11,989 bases of DNA from Acidiferrobacterales bacterium (GTDB lineage Bacteria > Pseudomonadota > Gammaproteobacteria > Acidiferrobacterales > Sulfurifustaceae): positions 1 through 11,989 of the forward strand of contig CAKKQL010000101.1 of assembly GCA_919902095.1 (NCBI GenBank), given 5' to 3'. The notes below the pieces were generated by a model. That model searched no databases. It saw only the letters and a list, made by a program, of their open reading frames with translations, and was not told the origin of the DNA. Positions 1-7,608 of the stretch are shown piece after piece (the stretch's first letter is position 1; the number at the start of each line of letters is the position of its first letter). Position numbers and translations under genes: made by a program.

Positions 1-239
<239 letters not shown>

Positions 240-276
240 AATGCCTCCCCAGGACGGCAATTTCTTACTAGAATAA

Positions 277-1731
<1,455 letters not shown>

Positions 1732-1791
1732 CCGCCCGCCGGCGGCGACGGGAACGGCTATAGTTTAAGTTGTTACTTCCGGTGTCCGCCC

Positions 1792-2307
1792 ATGACCGAC
1801 ACATCCGAACCCGCAGGCGCCACTCCGCGGCCGCCGCACCAGGTGCTCAGAAGCCGCGGCGCGGTCGGCGAGCAGGTCGCGGCACTGGCCGCGCTGGCGC
1901 ACCATGAAATGGTGATTTTCGCGCCTCGGCTCGATCCACAGATATTCAATACCACCGCAATCACCGACCGCTTCACCCATTTCGTCGCCCGCGACCATCA
2001 CAATTTCATCCATGTGCTGGTCGAGGACGCGGGCCAGGCGGTGCACGACAATGACCGCCTCGTAGGCCTGTGCCGGCGCCTGAGCGATTTCGTAAAGATG
2101 CGCCGGGTGGATGAGCCGCATCTCGGGCTCAATGAAATGTTCATGGTCGCCGACCACCAGGCCTACGTGCATCAGCTCGATCTGGCGCGACCGGAATGTG
2201 TCGCCTCGAACGCGGACCGGCGCATGGCGGCGCAGCTCGCGCTGCGGTTTGGCGAGATGTGGGAACGCAGCCACCCGATCCCGACGATTCACGTCCTCGG
2301 CCTGTAG
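1792..2307 (+). CDS. Uncharacterised PLD-like protein (DUF7931-type)
   Basis: I do not know the function. The 171-residue protein has no signal peptide or membrane segment. Residues about 37-130 (HHEMVIFAPRLDP, HNFIHVLVED, NDRLVGLCRRL, NEMFMVADHQAYVHQ) follow the strand and helix pattern of a phospholipase-D-like half-domain. No HxKxxxxD motif is visible, so if it belongs to that fold it is probably not catalytic. From memory this resembles the small gammaproteobacterial family called DUF7931; I could not search. The start is ATG 1792. A TATAGT -10-like element lies at 1759-1764, which would give a leader of roughly 20 nt, but I see no matching -35. The stop codon TAG (2305-2307) shares its last base with the GTG start of the next gene. 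The two are therefore probably translationally coupled and functionally linked. Confidence 0.7.
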   Translation: MTDTSEPAGATPRPPHQVLRSRGAVGEQVAALAALAHHEMVIFAPRLDPQIFNTTAITDRFTHFVARDHHNFIHVLVEDAGQAVHDNDRLVGLCRRLSDFVKMRRVDEPHLGLNEMFMVADHQAYVHQLDLARPECVASNADRRMAAQLALRFGEMWERSHPIPTIHVLGL

Positions 2308-3170
2308 TGCGGCGCCTTCCACGCCTCCTCCGGCTGCTGCTCCCATGCCTGCTCCTGCCGGCGGCACTCGGCGCCGAGGAGATTCACGTCATTACGCTCA
2401 AGCACCGCAGCGCGCAGGAAATCATTCCGGTCATCCGCCCGCTCCTCGGCCCGAACGATGCCGTGAGCGGCACCGACTACCGCCTGCTCGTGCGCACCGC
2501 GGAGAAAAATCTGCGCGAGATCGAGCGCGTACTCGCGCAGCTGGACGTTGCCCGCCGCAACCTGACGCTCACCGTGCGTCAGGGCGACGACGCCAGCCGG
2601 CGCGAAACATCGCAGGAATTGAGCGGCGAGGCGAATATCGGGCACGACGCGCGCGTCCGCCTGCCGCAGCGCACACCGCCGGACGACCGCGGAATCGTGA
2701 TTGAACAGCAAGGTGCCGATGGACGCCTGCGATATCAGGCGCGCGAACAGCGCGCCACTGCCAGCGACGCCCGCACGCAGGTACTGCGCGTGCAGGACGG
2801 CCAGCGGGCCTTCATCCACGTCGGCCAGTCGGTACCGCACGTGCAGCGCATAGTTTCGCTCGCCGGCCGGCAGGTCACTCTCGCCCAGGGCGTGGAATAC
2901 CAGAACGTCGTCACCGGCTTCGAGGTGGCGCCACGCACGCAGGGCGAGCGTGTACAACTTGAGATCACGCCGCGCTTGTCAGCGCTCGCCGACCCGGCCA
3001 CCGGACTGGCGAATTTTCAGGCGCTGCGCACGACAGTCAATGTACGGCTTGGAGAGTGGGTTGACTTGGGCGGGATACAAGGCGTCGGCGAGGAGGTTCG
3101 GCGCGCCATCGCGGAAAGCGCTACAGCCGGTAGCAGCGAACGGCACAGCGTATGGATCAAGGTCGAGTAA
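2307..3170 (+). CDS. Exported protein with secretin N-terminal (NolW/N1-like) domain
   Basis: A 287-residue protein starting at GTG 2307, inside the previous gene's stop codon (TAGTG). This start was chosen because it gives an immediate signal peptide: RR near the N terminus, a Leu-rich core at residues 7-17, then LPAALGA before EEIHVI. Residues about 25-80 (VITLKHRSAQEIIPVIRPLL, followed by YRLLVRTAEKNLREIERVLA) match the secretin N1/NolW-type domain. The middle is charged and probably flexible. The C-terminal part (about residues 180-285: QVTLAQGVEY, VQLEITPRLS, VRLGEWVDLGG) resembles the beginning of a secretin core, but the protein is too short to form a full outer-membrane secretin. No other type II, III or IV secretion genes are visible. 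It probably acts in the periplasm or at the outer membrane; its partner is unknown. The 30-bp inverted repeat starts on the last base of its stop codon. Confidence 0.8.
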   Translation: MRRLPRLLRLLLPCLLLPAALGAEEIHVITLKHRSAQEIIPVIRPLLGPNDAVSGTDYRLLVRTAEKNLREIERVLAQLDVARRNLTLTVRQGDDASRRETSQELSGEANIGHDARVRLPQRTPPDDRGIVIEQQGADGRLRYQAREQRATASDARTQVLRVQDGQRAFIHVGQSVPHVQRIVSLAGRQVTLAQGVEYQNVVTGFEVAPRTQGERVQLEITPRLSALADPATGLANFQALRTTVNVRLGEWVDLGGIQGVGEEVRRAIAESATAGSSERHSVWIKVE

Positions 3171-3245
3171 ATGCGGAATTCGGAATGCGGAGTGCGGAAT
3201 AATTTCTCATACCGGTTCCGCACTCCGCATTCCGAATTCCGCATT
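3170..3245. repeat. Perfect 30-bp inverted repeat with 16-nt loop
   Basis: The left arm (3170-3199) and right arm (3216-3245) are exact reverse complements over 30 bases, separated by a 16-nt A/T-rich spacer. Each arm is built from short units: TGCGGAA occurs repeatedly, with a GAATTC core. The left arm begins on the final A of the secretin-like gene's stop codon. The right arm supplies the last codons of the thioredoxin frame on the other strand (NAEFGMRSAE). There is no T-run after either arm, so it does not look like an ordinary intrinsic terminator, although the hairpin would be very stable. It is best read as a dispersed palindromic unit or small non-autonomous mobile element lodged between convergent genes. 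Confidence 0.9.
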
Positions 3246-3770
3246 CAAATGTTGGCTTAGAAACTCCTGCACCTGCTGCGCCGTGCGCGCGCCGCTGAAG
3301 CGCGCGACTTCCTCACCGCTCCGGAACAGGATCACCGTCGGGAAGCCGCGCAACTGGTAGCCGCCGGCTCCCGTGACGATAGCTCTTTCGGAGACGGCGG
3401 CATTGCGCCCAAAGCAATGTCGCTCATTCCGGCGGCCTGCGCCCATTGCCGAAAGAGCGTTCGCCTCGGGCACTGGGCGCTGCGCCCGGCGAGGCGCATG
3501 TTCTGACTCGCCACCTCCCTGTGGCTCGCCCTACGGGCGCGCTAAAGCGCGCCCAATTCCGCTCCCGACGGAATTGTCGTCCGCCTCGACCTTGGCAAGC
3601 CGGATATCGTGGCGCATGCGCACCACCCGTTCGAGCACCGGCGTCAGCGCGCGGCACGGCGGGCACCAGTCGGCCCAGAAATCCACTATCACGGGTTTGT
3701 CGCGGGAAGCCTCGAGCACCTTGTGGGTGAAGTCGTGCTCGGTGACGTCGAAAATCAGCGGGAGCAGCAT
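3207..3770 (-). pseudogene. Thioredoxin gene interrupted by a hairpin-rich insert and an in-frame TAG
   Basis: The two ends together form one thioredoxin. The N-terminal part, from ATG 3770, reads [14 protein letters not shown] and [13 protein letters not shown] (active-site cysteines at residues 36 and 39; a Pro replaces the usual Gly in WCGPC), then KVEADDN ending at 3573. The C-terminal part (about 3368-3246) reads AGGYQLRGFPTVILFRSGEE, with the cis-Pro of the fold, and EFLSQHLN. Between the Asn and Tyr codons there are 72 codons where thioredoxins have 7 or 8, so about 192-195 bp has been added. Both parts are in the same frame, and a single TAG at 3531-3533 breaks it. The last residues come from the 30-bp repeat. 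Without readthrough the product stops after the active-site half and should not fold normally. An earlier TTG at 3785 is possible but less likely as the start. It lies 89 bp downstream of the HIG1-like gene on the same strand. Confidence 0.85.
3369..3572. repeat. Hairpin-rich insert inside the thioredoxin gene
   Basis: Boundaries are approximate, set by where thioredoxin similarity stops and resumes. The stretch is a chain of inverted repeats: GCTCTTTCGG (3382-3391) with CCGAAAGAGC (3449-3458), enclosing CATTGC/GCAATG (3401-3419); CGCCTCG (3462-3468) with CGAGGCG (3490-3496), enclosing GGGCGC-T-GCGCCC (3475-3487); GGGCGCGC-TAAA-GCGCGCCC (3535-3554); and CAATTCCG/CGGAATTG (3554-3561 and 3569-3576). 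No protein is evident in it. This resembles a REP/BIME cluster or a small non-autonomous element rather than an IS with a transposase. GCTCCCG occurs at both ends (3367-3373 and 3561-3567), but that spacing does not restore the frame, so I do not claim it as the target duplication. Confidence 0.75.
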
Positions 3771-3800
3771 GCAGGTAGGTGGCAAAATGAAAACGCGCGC

Positions 3801-3828
3801 ATTCTATCCGGCGGGGCGCCGGAAACAA
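3801..3828 (-). promoter_or_regulatory. Candidate sigma-70 promoter of the thioredoxin gene
   Basis: On the minus strand TTGTTT (3828-3823) and TAGAAT (3806-3801) are separated by 16 bases. The spacer itself is a small CCGGCG/CGCCGG-type hairpin. The predicted start near 3794 leaves a leader of about 24 nt before ATG 3770. It lies in the short gap after the HIG1-like gene, so the thioredoxin gene could be transcribed independently of it. Assigned by eye only. Confidence 0.45.
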
Positions 3829-3859
3829 AGCGCGTCACACCCGCGACGGGCGCCGCGCG

Positions 3860-4054
3860 TCAGCGCGCAGCCACGTATAGCGCGATCAGCAGCAGCACCA
3901 GCGTCAGGCCCTGCAGCCCGACGCGGGTAAACATGAACTGATGACTGTGGCGCTGGTCGTACTCGCCTCCATGCACCATGGAGGCGATGCCGCCTACCAG
4001 CGCACCGGTTGTCGCCAGCAAGGCCACCACAATAACTGCCGTCAGCAAGGTCAT
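3860..4054 (-). CDS. HIG1-like twin transmembrane small protein
   Basis: A 64-residue inner-membrane protein. Two hydrophobic segments (about residues 3-24 and 46-63) flank a polar loop, GGEYDQRHSHQFMFTRVGLQG. The loop matches the HIG1 pattern in which an Arg-containing stretch is followed by R-V-x-x-Q-G at the start of the second helix. HIG1 proteins, such as yeast Rcf1, associate with and stabilise cytochrome c oxidase. In Proteobacteria small twin-TM proteins of the HIG1 and DUF2909 types often accompany oxidase genes. ATG 4054 has a good Shine-Dalgarno sequence (GGAGGG, 4066-4061, six bases upstream). A perfect FNR box lies about 80 bp upstream, and ctaD is nearby on the same strand but separated by the peptidase gene. 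A role in oxidase assembly or stability is inferred. DUF2909 is the alternative family. Confidence 0.75.
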   Translation of the reverse strand: MTLLTAVIVVALLATTGALVGGIASMVHGGEYDQRHSHQFMFTRVGLQGLTLVLLLIALYVAAR

Positions 4055-4126
4055 GGTCGTCCCTCCATTCGTCTACGCCAGACTGCCTGGCAAGGTTTAG
4101 TGCAGCATCTGCACCATTTCGGCGCC

Positions 4127-4140
4127 TTGATGTGCATCAA
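4127..4140. promoter_or_regulatory. Perfect FNR box TTGAT-N4-ATCAA
   Basis: TTGATgtgcATCAA is an exact match to the FNR/ANR consensus. It sits between the divergent HIG1-like (-) and peptidase (+) genes. Its first six bases are also the -35 element (TTGATG) of a candidate peptidase promoter, so FNR bound here should block that promoter. For the minus strand the site is about 79 bp from the HIG1-like start codon, a plausible activating position. However, the hexamer at the expected class II -10 position there (TGCACT) is poor. Confidence 0.8.
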
Positions 4141-4156
4141 TCTCCCCCGCTATAGT
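4127..4156 (+). promoter_or_regulatory. Candidate peptidase promoter, near-leaderless
   Basis: TTGATG (4127-4132), 18 bases, then TATAGT (4151-4156). Transcription would start around 4163, two bases before ATG 4165. There is no Shine-Dalgarno sequence upstream of that ATG, which fits a leaderless or near-leaderless mRNA. The -35 element coincides with the FNR box. Confidence 0.5.
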
Positions 4157-4164
4157 CGCCGCCC

Positions 4165-5301
4165 ATGAATCGCCGCGACCTGCGCTGGCTTTCGCAACTG
4201 CTTTCCTGCCCGACGGCACCGTTTCGTGAAAGCACCGTCATTACCGCCGTCACACAGGCGCTTTCCCGCGCCGAGGTGCCACACTTTCGCGATCCGGTTG
4301 GCAATATCGTGGTGGGCGCGTCCTCGCGCGCGGAATACCGCCGGCTGGTCCACGTCCGCAGCGCCGAACCGCTGCGCGTCTTCATCGCCCACATGGATCA
4401 CCCCGGCTTCCATGGGCTGCGCTGGCTGTCGGAACGACGGCTTGAGGTGGAGTGGCACGGCGGCTCGCCGGTGAAACACCTCGCCGGCGCGCCGGTATGG
4501 CTGGCGGATACGAGCGGCTACGTTGCGGAGGGGCGACTCGCCAATATCCGCCTCGGCGCATCGCGGCATGCCATCCACCGCGCCGAGGTGCTGCTGCCAA
4601 AGGCTTTCTGGAGAACCCGGCCGGCGGCCAACGTTCTGTATGGCGGCTTCCGGTTTCGCGCACCCGTCTGGCGCGCGGGGCAACGAATCCACACCCAGGC
4701 GGCGGACGATCTCGTGGGCGTATTCGCCGTCGTGCATACGGCCATCAAGCTGCATACGGCACGCCGACATACGCCGTTCCTTGGCTTGCTCACCCGCGCC
4801 GAGGAAGTCGGCTTCGTCGGCGCCATCGGGCATTTCGAGCTCGGCTGGCTCGGCCACGCGCGCCGGCCCGTTGTCTGCGTGAGCCTCGAAACCTCGCGCG
4901 CGTTGCCGGGCGCGCGCATCGGCCAGGGGCCGGTGGTGCGCCTCGGCGACCGGCGCACGGTGTTCGATCCCGGCGCCTTGCAGGTCCTTACCGAAGTTGC
5001 GCAAAACGTCCTGCCCCGGCGCCACCAGCGCCGGATGATGGACGGCGGCACCTGCGAAGCGACGGCGGCAACCGCCTGGGGTTTTCCCGCCATCGGCATC
5101 TCGGTGCCGCTCGGCAACTACCACAATCAGCATGACGAAACCGGCGCGCCGGCGCCGGAGTACGTGCATCTGGGAGATGTCGACGGAATGCTGAAGCTCT
5201 GCCGCGCGCTGATGGCGCCGGACCTGCCCTGGTCACAGCCGTGGCAACAGCCACGCCGCAGGCTGAGAACCAACCTGCGGCGTTACCGGAAACTGCTTTA
5301 A
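4165..5301 (+). CDS. M42-like zinc metallopeptidase
   Basis: A 378-residue cytosolic-type protein without signal or membrane segments. The motifs follow the M42/M28/M20 dinuclear peptidase order: AHMDHPGF (His76, Asp78), QAADDLVG (Asp181 and Asp182, the bridging-ligand region; M42 has DDRxG), RAEEVGFVGA (Glu213 and Glu214; M42 has EEVGxxGA), SLETS (Glu242 where M42 usually has Asp) and YHNQHDE (His320 or His323 as the final ligand; M42 has HxPxE). The EEVGxxGA element favours M42, which are aminopeptidases forming large tetrahedral shells. The Glu for Asp change and the HNQHDE site make it a divergent member, and its substrate is unknown. It starts at ATG 4165 behind a promoter overlapped by an FNR box. 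It ends 7 bp from the convergent end of ctaD. Confidence 0.75.
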   Translation: MNRRDLRWLSQLLSCPTAPFRESTVITAVTQALSRAEVPHFRDPVGNIVVGASSRAEYRRLVHVRSAEPLRVFIAHMDHPGFHGLRWLSERRLEVEWHGGSPVKHLAGAPVWLADTSGYVAEGRLANIRLGASRHAIHRAEVLLPKAFWRTRPAANVLYGGFRFRAPVWRAGQRIHTQAADDLVGVFAVVHTAIKLHTARRHTPFLGLLTRAEEVGFVGAIGHFELGWLGHARRPVVCVSLETSRALPGARIGQGPVVRLGDRRTVFDPGALQVLTEVAQNVLPRRHQRRMMDGGTCEATAATAWGFPAIGISVPLGNYHNQHDETGAPAPEYVHLGDVDGMLKLCRALMAPDLPWSQPWQQPRRRLRTNLRRYRKLL

Positions 5302-5308
5302 ACGGTTT

Positions 5309-6874
5309 CTAGCTGACCTTCGGCGGCGTCGGGAAACTGTGGTACGGCGGCGGCGACGGCAGCGTCCACTCCAGGCCCTCGGCGCCTTCCCACACCTTGT
5401 CGGTTGCCTTTTCGCCGCCCTTGACGGTTTTCACCACCACGTACAGCCACAGCAGCTGCGAGACACCGAGGATGAAGGCGCCGACCGTGGACCACTGGTT
5501 GAAGTCGGTGAACTGTAGCGCGTAGTCGGGGATGCGCCGCGGCATGCCGGCGAGCCCGAGGAAGTGCTGCGGGAAGAAGGTCAGGTTGAACGAAATCACC
5601 GTGAGCCAGAAGTGCCACTTGCCGAGCGTTTCGTTGTACATGTGGCCGGTCCATTTCGGCAGCCAGTAATAGACCGCCGCCATCAACGCCAGCACCGAGC
5701 CGCCGAAGATGGTGTAGTGGAAATGCGCCACCACGAAGTAGGTGTCGTGGTACTGGAAGTCGGCCGGGGTGATGGACAGCATCAGGCCCGTCAGACCACC
5801 CATGGTAAAGGTGAACACCGTACCGATGGCGAACAGCATCGGCGTCTCGAAGGTCATCGAGCCGCGCCACATGGTCGAGACCCAGTTGAACACCTTCACG
5901 CCCGTGGGCACGGCGATCAGCATGGTGGCGTACATGAAGAACAACTCGCCCGTCATCGGCATGCCGACGGTGTACATGTGGTGCGCCCAGACGATGAACG
6001 ACAGGAACGCGATCGTGCAGGTCGCGTACACCATGGACACATAACCGAACAGCGGCTTGCGCGCGAACGTCGGGATGATCTGGGAAATCACGCCGAACGC
6101 CGGCAGCACCAGGATGTACACCTCCGGATGGCCGAAGAACCAGAAGACGTGCTGCCACAGCACCGGGTCGCCGCCGCCGCCAGCATCGAAGAAGTGCGTG
6201 CCGAAGTGGCGGTCGGTCAGCAGCATGGTCACCGCGCCCGCCAGCACCGGAATCGCCGCCAGCAGCAGGAACGCCGTCACCAGCCAGGTCCACACGAACA
6301 GCGGCATCTTCATGAGCGTCATGCCCGGCGCGCGCATGTTAAAGATCGTGGCAATGATGTTGATCGAACCGAGAACCGACGACATGCCGAGCATGTGCAC
6401 CGACAGGATGGTGAAGTCCATGCCCATGCCGGTCTGGGTCGAGAGCGGCGGATAAAGTGTCCAGCCGGCATCCGGTCCACCGCCCGGCACGAACAGCGAG
6501 ATGACAAGCAGCGTGGCCGCCGGCGGCAACAGCCAGAACGACCAGTTGTTCAGACGCGGCAGCGCCATGTCCGGCGCGCCGACCATCATCGGAATCATCC
6601 AGTTGGCCAGCCCGGTGAACGCCGGCATCACGGCGCCGAATACCATGACGAGCGCGTGCACCGTCGTCATCTGGTTGAAAAAGTGCGGATTGACAATCTG
6701 CAGGCCGGGTTGCCACAACTCGGAGCGGATGATGAGGGACATCGCGCCGCCGACGAAGAACATGCTGAACGCGAACCACAGGTACAGCGTGCCGATGTCC
6801 TTGTGGTTGGTGGTGAACAGCCAACGGGAAAGCCCCGTCGGATGTTCGGCATGGTGTGTCGCCGCGTGAGCCAT
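5309..6874 (-). CDS. ctaD: Cytochrome c oxidase subunit I (aa3 type)
   Basis: The catalytic subunit of an inner-membrane A-type haem-copper oxidase, reducing O2 to water and pumping protons. The 521-residue length is normal. All key residues are visible: His73 (TVHALVM) and His386 for low-spin haem a; His384 (VAHFHYTIFGG) for haem a3; His249, His298 and His299 for CuB (GHPEVY, WAHHM); Tyr253 cross-linked to His249; Glu251 of the D pathway in HPEVY and Asp102 in GAPDMALPR; and Lys327 (PTGVKVFNW) of the K pathway. This is the A1 pattern. A strong Shine-Dalgarno sequence, TGAGGAGA (6888-6881), overlaps the TGA of the DUF2244 gene, so the two are translationally coupled. No ctaC, ctaE or ctaG is present on either side; the gene's end converges with the peptidase gene. 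Subunits II and III must be encoded elsewhere. Confidence 0.97.
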   Translation of the reverse strand: MAHAATHHAEHPTGLSRWLFTTNHKDIGTLYLWFAFSMFFVGGAMSLIIRSELWQPGLQIVNPHFFNQMTTVHALVMVFGAVMPAFTGLANWMIPMMVGAPDMALPRLNNWSFWLLPPAATLLVISLFVPGGGPDAGWTLYPPLSTQTGMGMDFTILSVHMLGMSSVLGSINIIATIFNMRAPGMTLMKMPLFVWTWLVTAFLLLAAIPVLAGAVTMLLTDRHFGTHFFDAGGGGDPVLWQHVFWFFGHPEVYILVLPAFGVISQIIPTFARKPLFGYVSMVYATCTIAFLSFIVWAHHMYTVGMPMTGELFFMYATMLIAVPTGVKVFNWVSTMWRGSMTFETPMLFAIGTVFTFTMGGLTGLMLSITPADFQYHDTYFVVAHFHYTIFGGSVLALMAAVYYWLPKWTGHMYNETLGKWHFWLTVISFNLTFFPQHFLGLAGMPRRIPDYALQFTDFNQWSTVGAFILGVSQLLWLYVVVKTVKGGEKATDKVWEGAEGLEWTLPSPPPYHSFPTPPKVS

Positions 6875-6885
6875 TATATTTCTCC

Positions 6886-7434
6886 TCAGAGTGGTTTGAA
6901 TCGGGAATTGTCGAACATGCGGACCGGATGGGTCGCCGTTTCCATCGGCCGGTCACCGGGACCGACCGTTTGTTTCAGATTTTTCGCCAGCGCCAGGCGT
7001 TGCTCTTCGAGCAATTCCGCGCCGATCTCGACTTCGCGTCCATGAGAGCGGATAAAAAGCCGCGAGGGATGCCAGCCGTGGCGCACCGGCCGCAACGCCA
7101 CGCACACCCAGTAACGTTGGAACTCGTGCGCCGTGGAGTGCCGGCCTTGGCGTCGCTCGACGCGCAGATAACGATCGTTAAGCGTGATGACCTCATGATC
7201 GTGCGCGCGCCGGCGCAGACACCACAACAAGGCGGCGATACCGATCAACTGCAGCAGGAGAAACGGCAACACCGGCCAAGCGCCGGAGTACAGACTTGCC
7301 GCGGCGAGCACGAGATCCGTGAGTACCAGAGCGGTAAAAAACCGGCAGGCGTGCCGTCGCGACAACGAACGGTTGGGCTGCAGCACAATACGTGCGGCGG
7401 CAGATTCTGCGGAAGAAGCGGCGTGCGCCTCCAT
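6886..7434 (-). CDS. DUF2244 family membrane protein
   Basis: A 182-residue protein with a short N-terminal cytosolic tail (RIVLQPNRSLS, typical of DUF2244), two closely spaced membrane helices (about residues 32-50 and 54-73), and a soluble C-terminal domain of about 100 residues (ITLNDRYLRVERR, then FQRYWVCVAL, RLFIRSHGREVEIG and LEEQRLALAKNLKQ). The function is not established. From memory DUF2244 genes often lie beside cytochrome c oxidase genes in Proteobacteria, which fits here. ATG 7434 is preceded by a purine-rich GGGGAGAG ribosome site. Its TGA stop overlaps the ctaD Shine-Dalgarno sequence, with 11 bp between stop and ATG. A -10 element and FNR-type dyads lie upstream, so this is the first gene of a DUF2244-ctaD operon. 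A role in oxidase assembly is inferred. Confidence 0.85.
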   Translation of the reverse strand: MEAHAASSAESAAARIVLQPNRSLSRRHACRFFTALVLTDLVLAAASLYSGAWPVLPFLLLQLIGIAALLWCLRRRAHDHEVITLNDRYLRVERRQGRHSTAHEFQRYWVCVALRPVRHGWHPSRLFIRSHGREVEIGAELLEEQRLALAKNLKQTVGPGDRPMETATHPVRMFDNSRFKPL

Positions 7435-7500
7435 TGTCTCTCCCCTGCCGCGGGGCAGGCTGATGATATTTTTTTAATACAGCCCCGCGAACTGTGTGGG

Positions 7501-7506
7501 ATATTA
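7501..7506 (-). promoter_or_regulatory. Candidate -10 element of the DUF2244-ctaD operon
   Basis: TAATAT on the minus strand (TAnnnT pattern) predicts a start at about 7494, leaving a 59-nt leader before ATG 7434. No good -35 is present. Instead the FNR-like dyad at 7529-7542 is centred 41.5 bp upstream of that start, the standard class II activator position. Confidence 0.55.
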
Positions 7507-7528
7507 CCAAAGGGCACCTGACGGAACA

Positions 7529-7542
7529 GTGACGACCGTCAC
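7529..7542. promoter_or_regulatory. FNR-like operator 1 (GTGAC-N4-GTCAC)
   Basis: GTGACgaccGTCAC is a perfect 5+5 dyad matching TTGAC-N4-GTCAA at 8 of 10 positions and keeping the TGA/TCA cores contacted by FNR. It is centred at 7535.5, exactly -41.5 from the predicted start of the DUF2244-ctaD transcript. The fnr gene ends 67 bp away. Confidence 0.6.
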
Positions 7543-7561
7543 AGCGGCGCGCCGAATCAGA

Positions 7562-7573
7562 TGACGGATGTCA
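7562..7573. promoter_or_regulatory. FNR-like operator 2 (TGAC-N4-GTCA)
   Basis: TGACggatGTCA is centred 32 bp (about three helical turns) upstream of operator 1, i.e. about -73.5 from the predicted ctaD operon start. It has the same core and four-base spacer. A tandem pair on one helix face would suit cooperative or dual control. Confidence 0.5.
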
Positions 7574-7608
7574 CTTTTCGGCAGCGGTAAACCGCCGGAC
7601 AGGGGATT

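Noticed and set aside
2196..2306. An upstream extension of the secretin-like gene to an earlier start
   Set aside because: It overlaps the coding end of the previous gene in another frame and would bury the signal peptide; GTG 2307 gives a proper exported N terminus.
3367..3567. GCTCCCG on both sides of the thioredoxin insert as a target-site duplication
   Set aside because: The spacing of 194 bp is not a multiple of three, so removing one copy and the insert would not restore the thioredoxin frame without another change.
5288..5307. GAAAC/GTTTC hairpin between the convergent peptidase and ctaD ends as a bidirectional terminator
   Set aside because: Only five base pairs with an 11-base loop and no T-run; too weak to call.
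5564..7045. A 493-codon open frame on the plus strand opposite ctaD and DUF2244
   Set aside because: Its composition (His, Arg, Gln, Glu in excess) is typical of the complement of a membrane-protein gene, and it overlaps two real genes.
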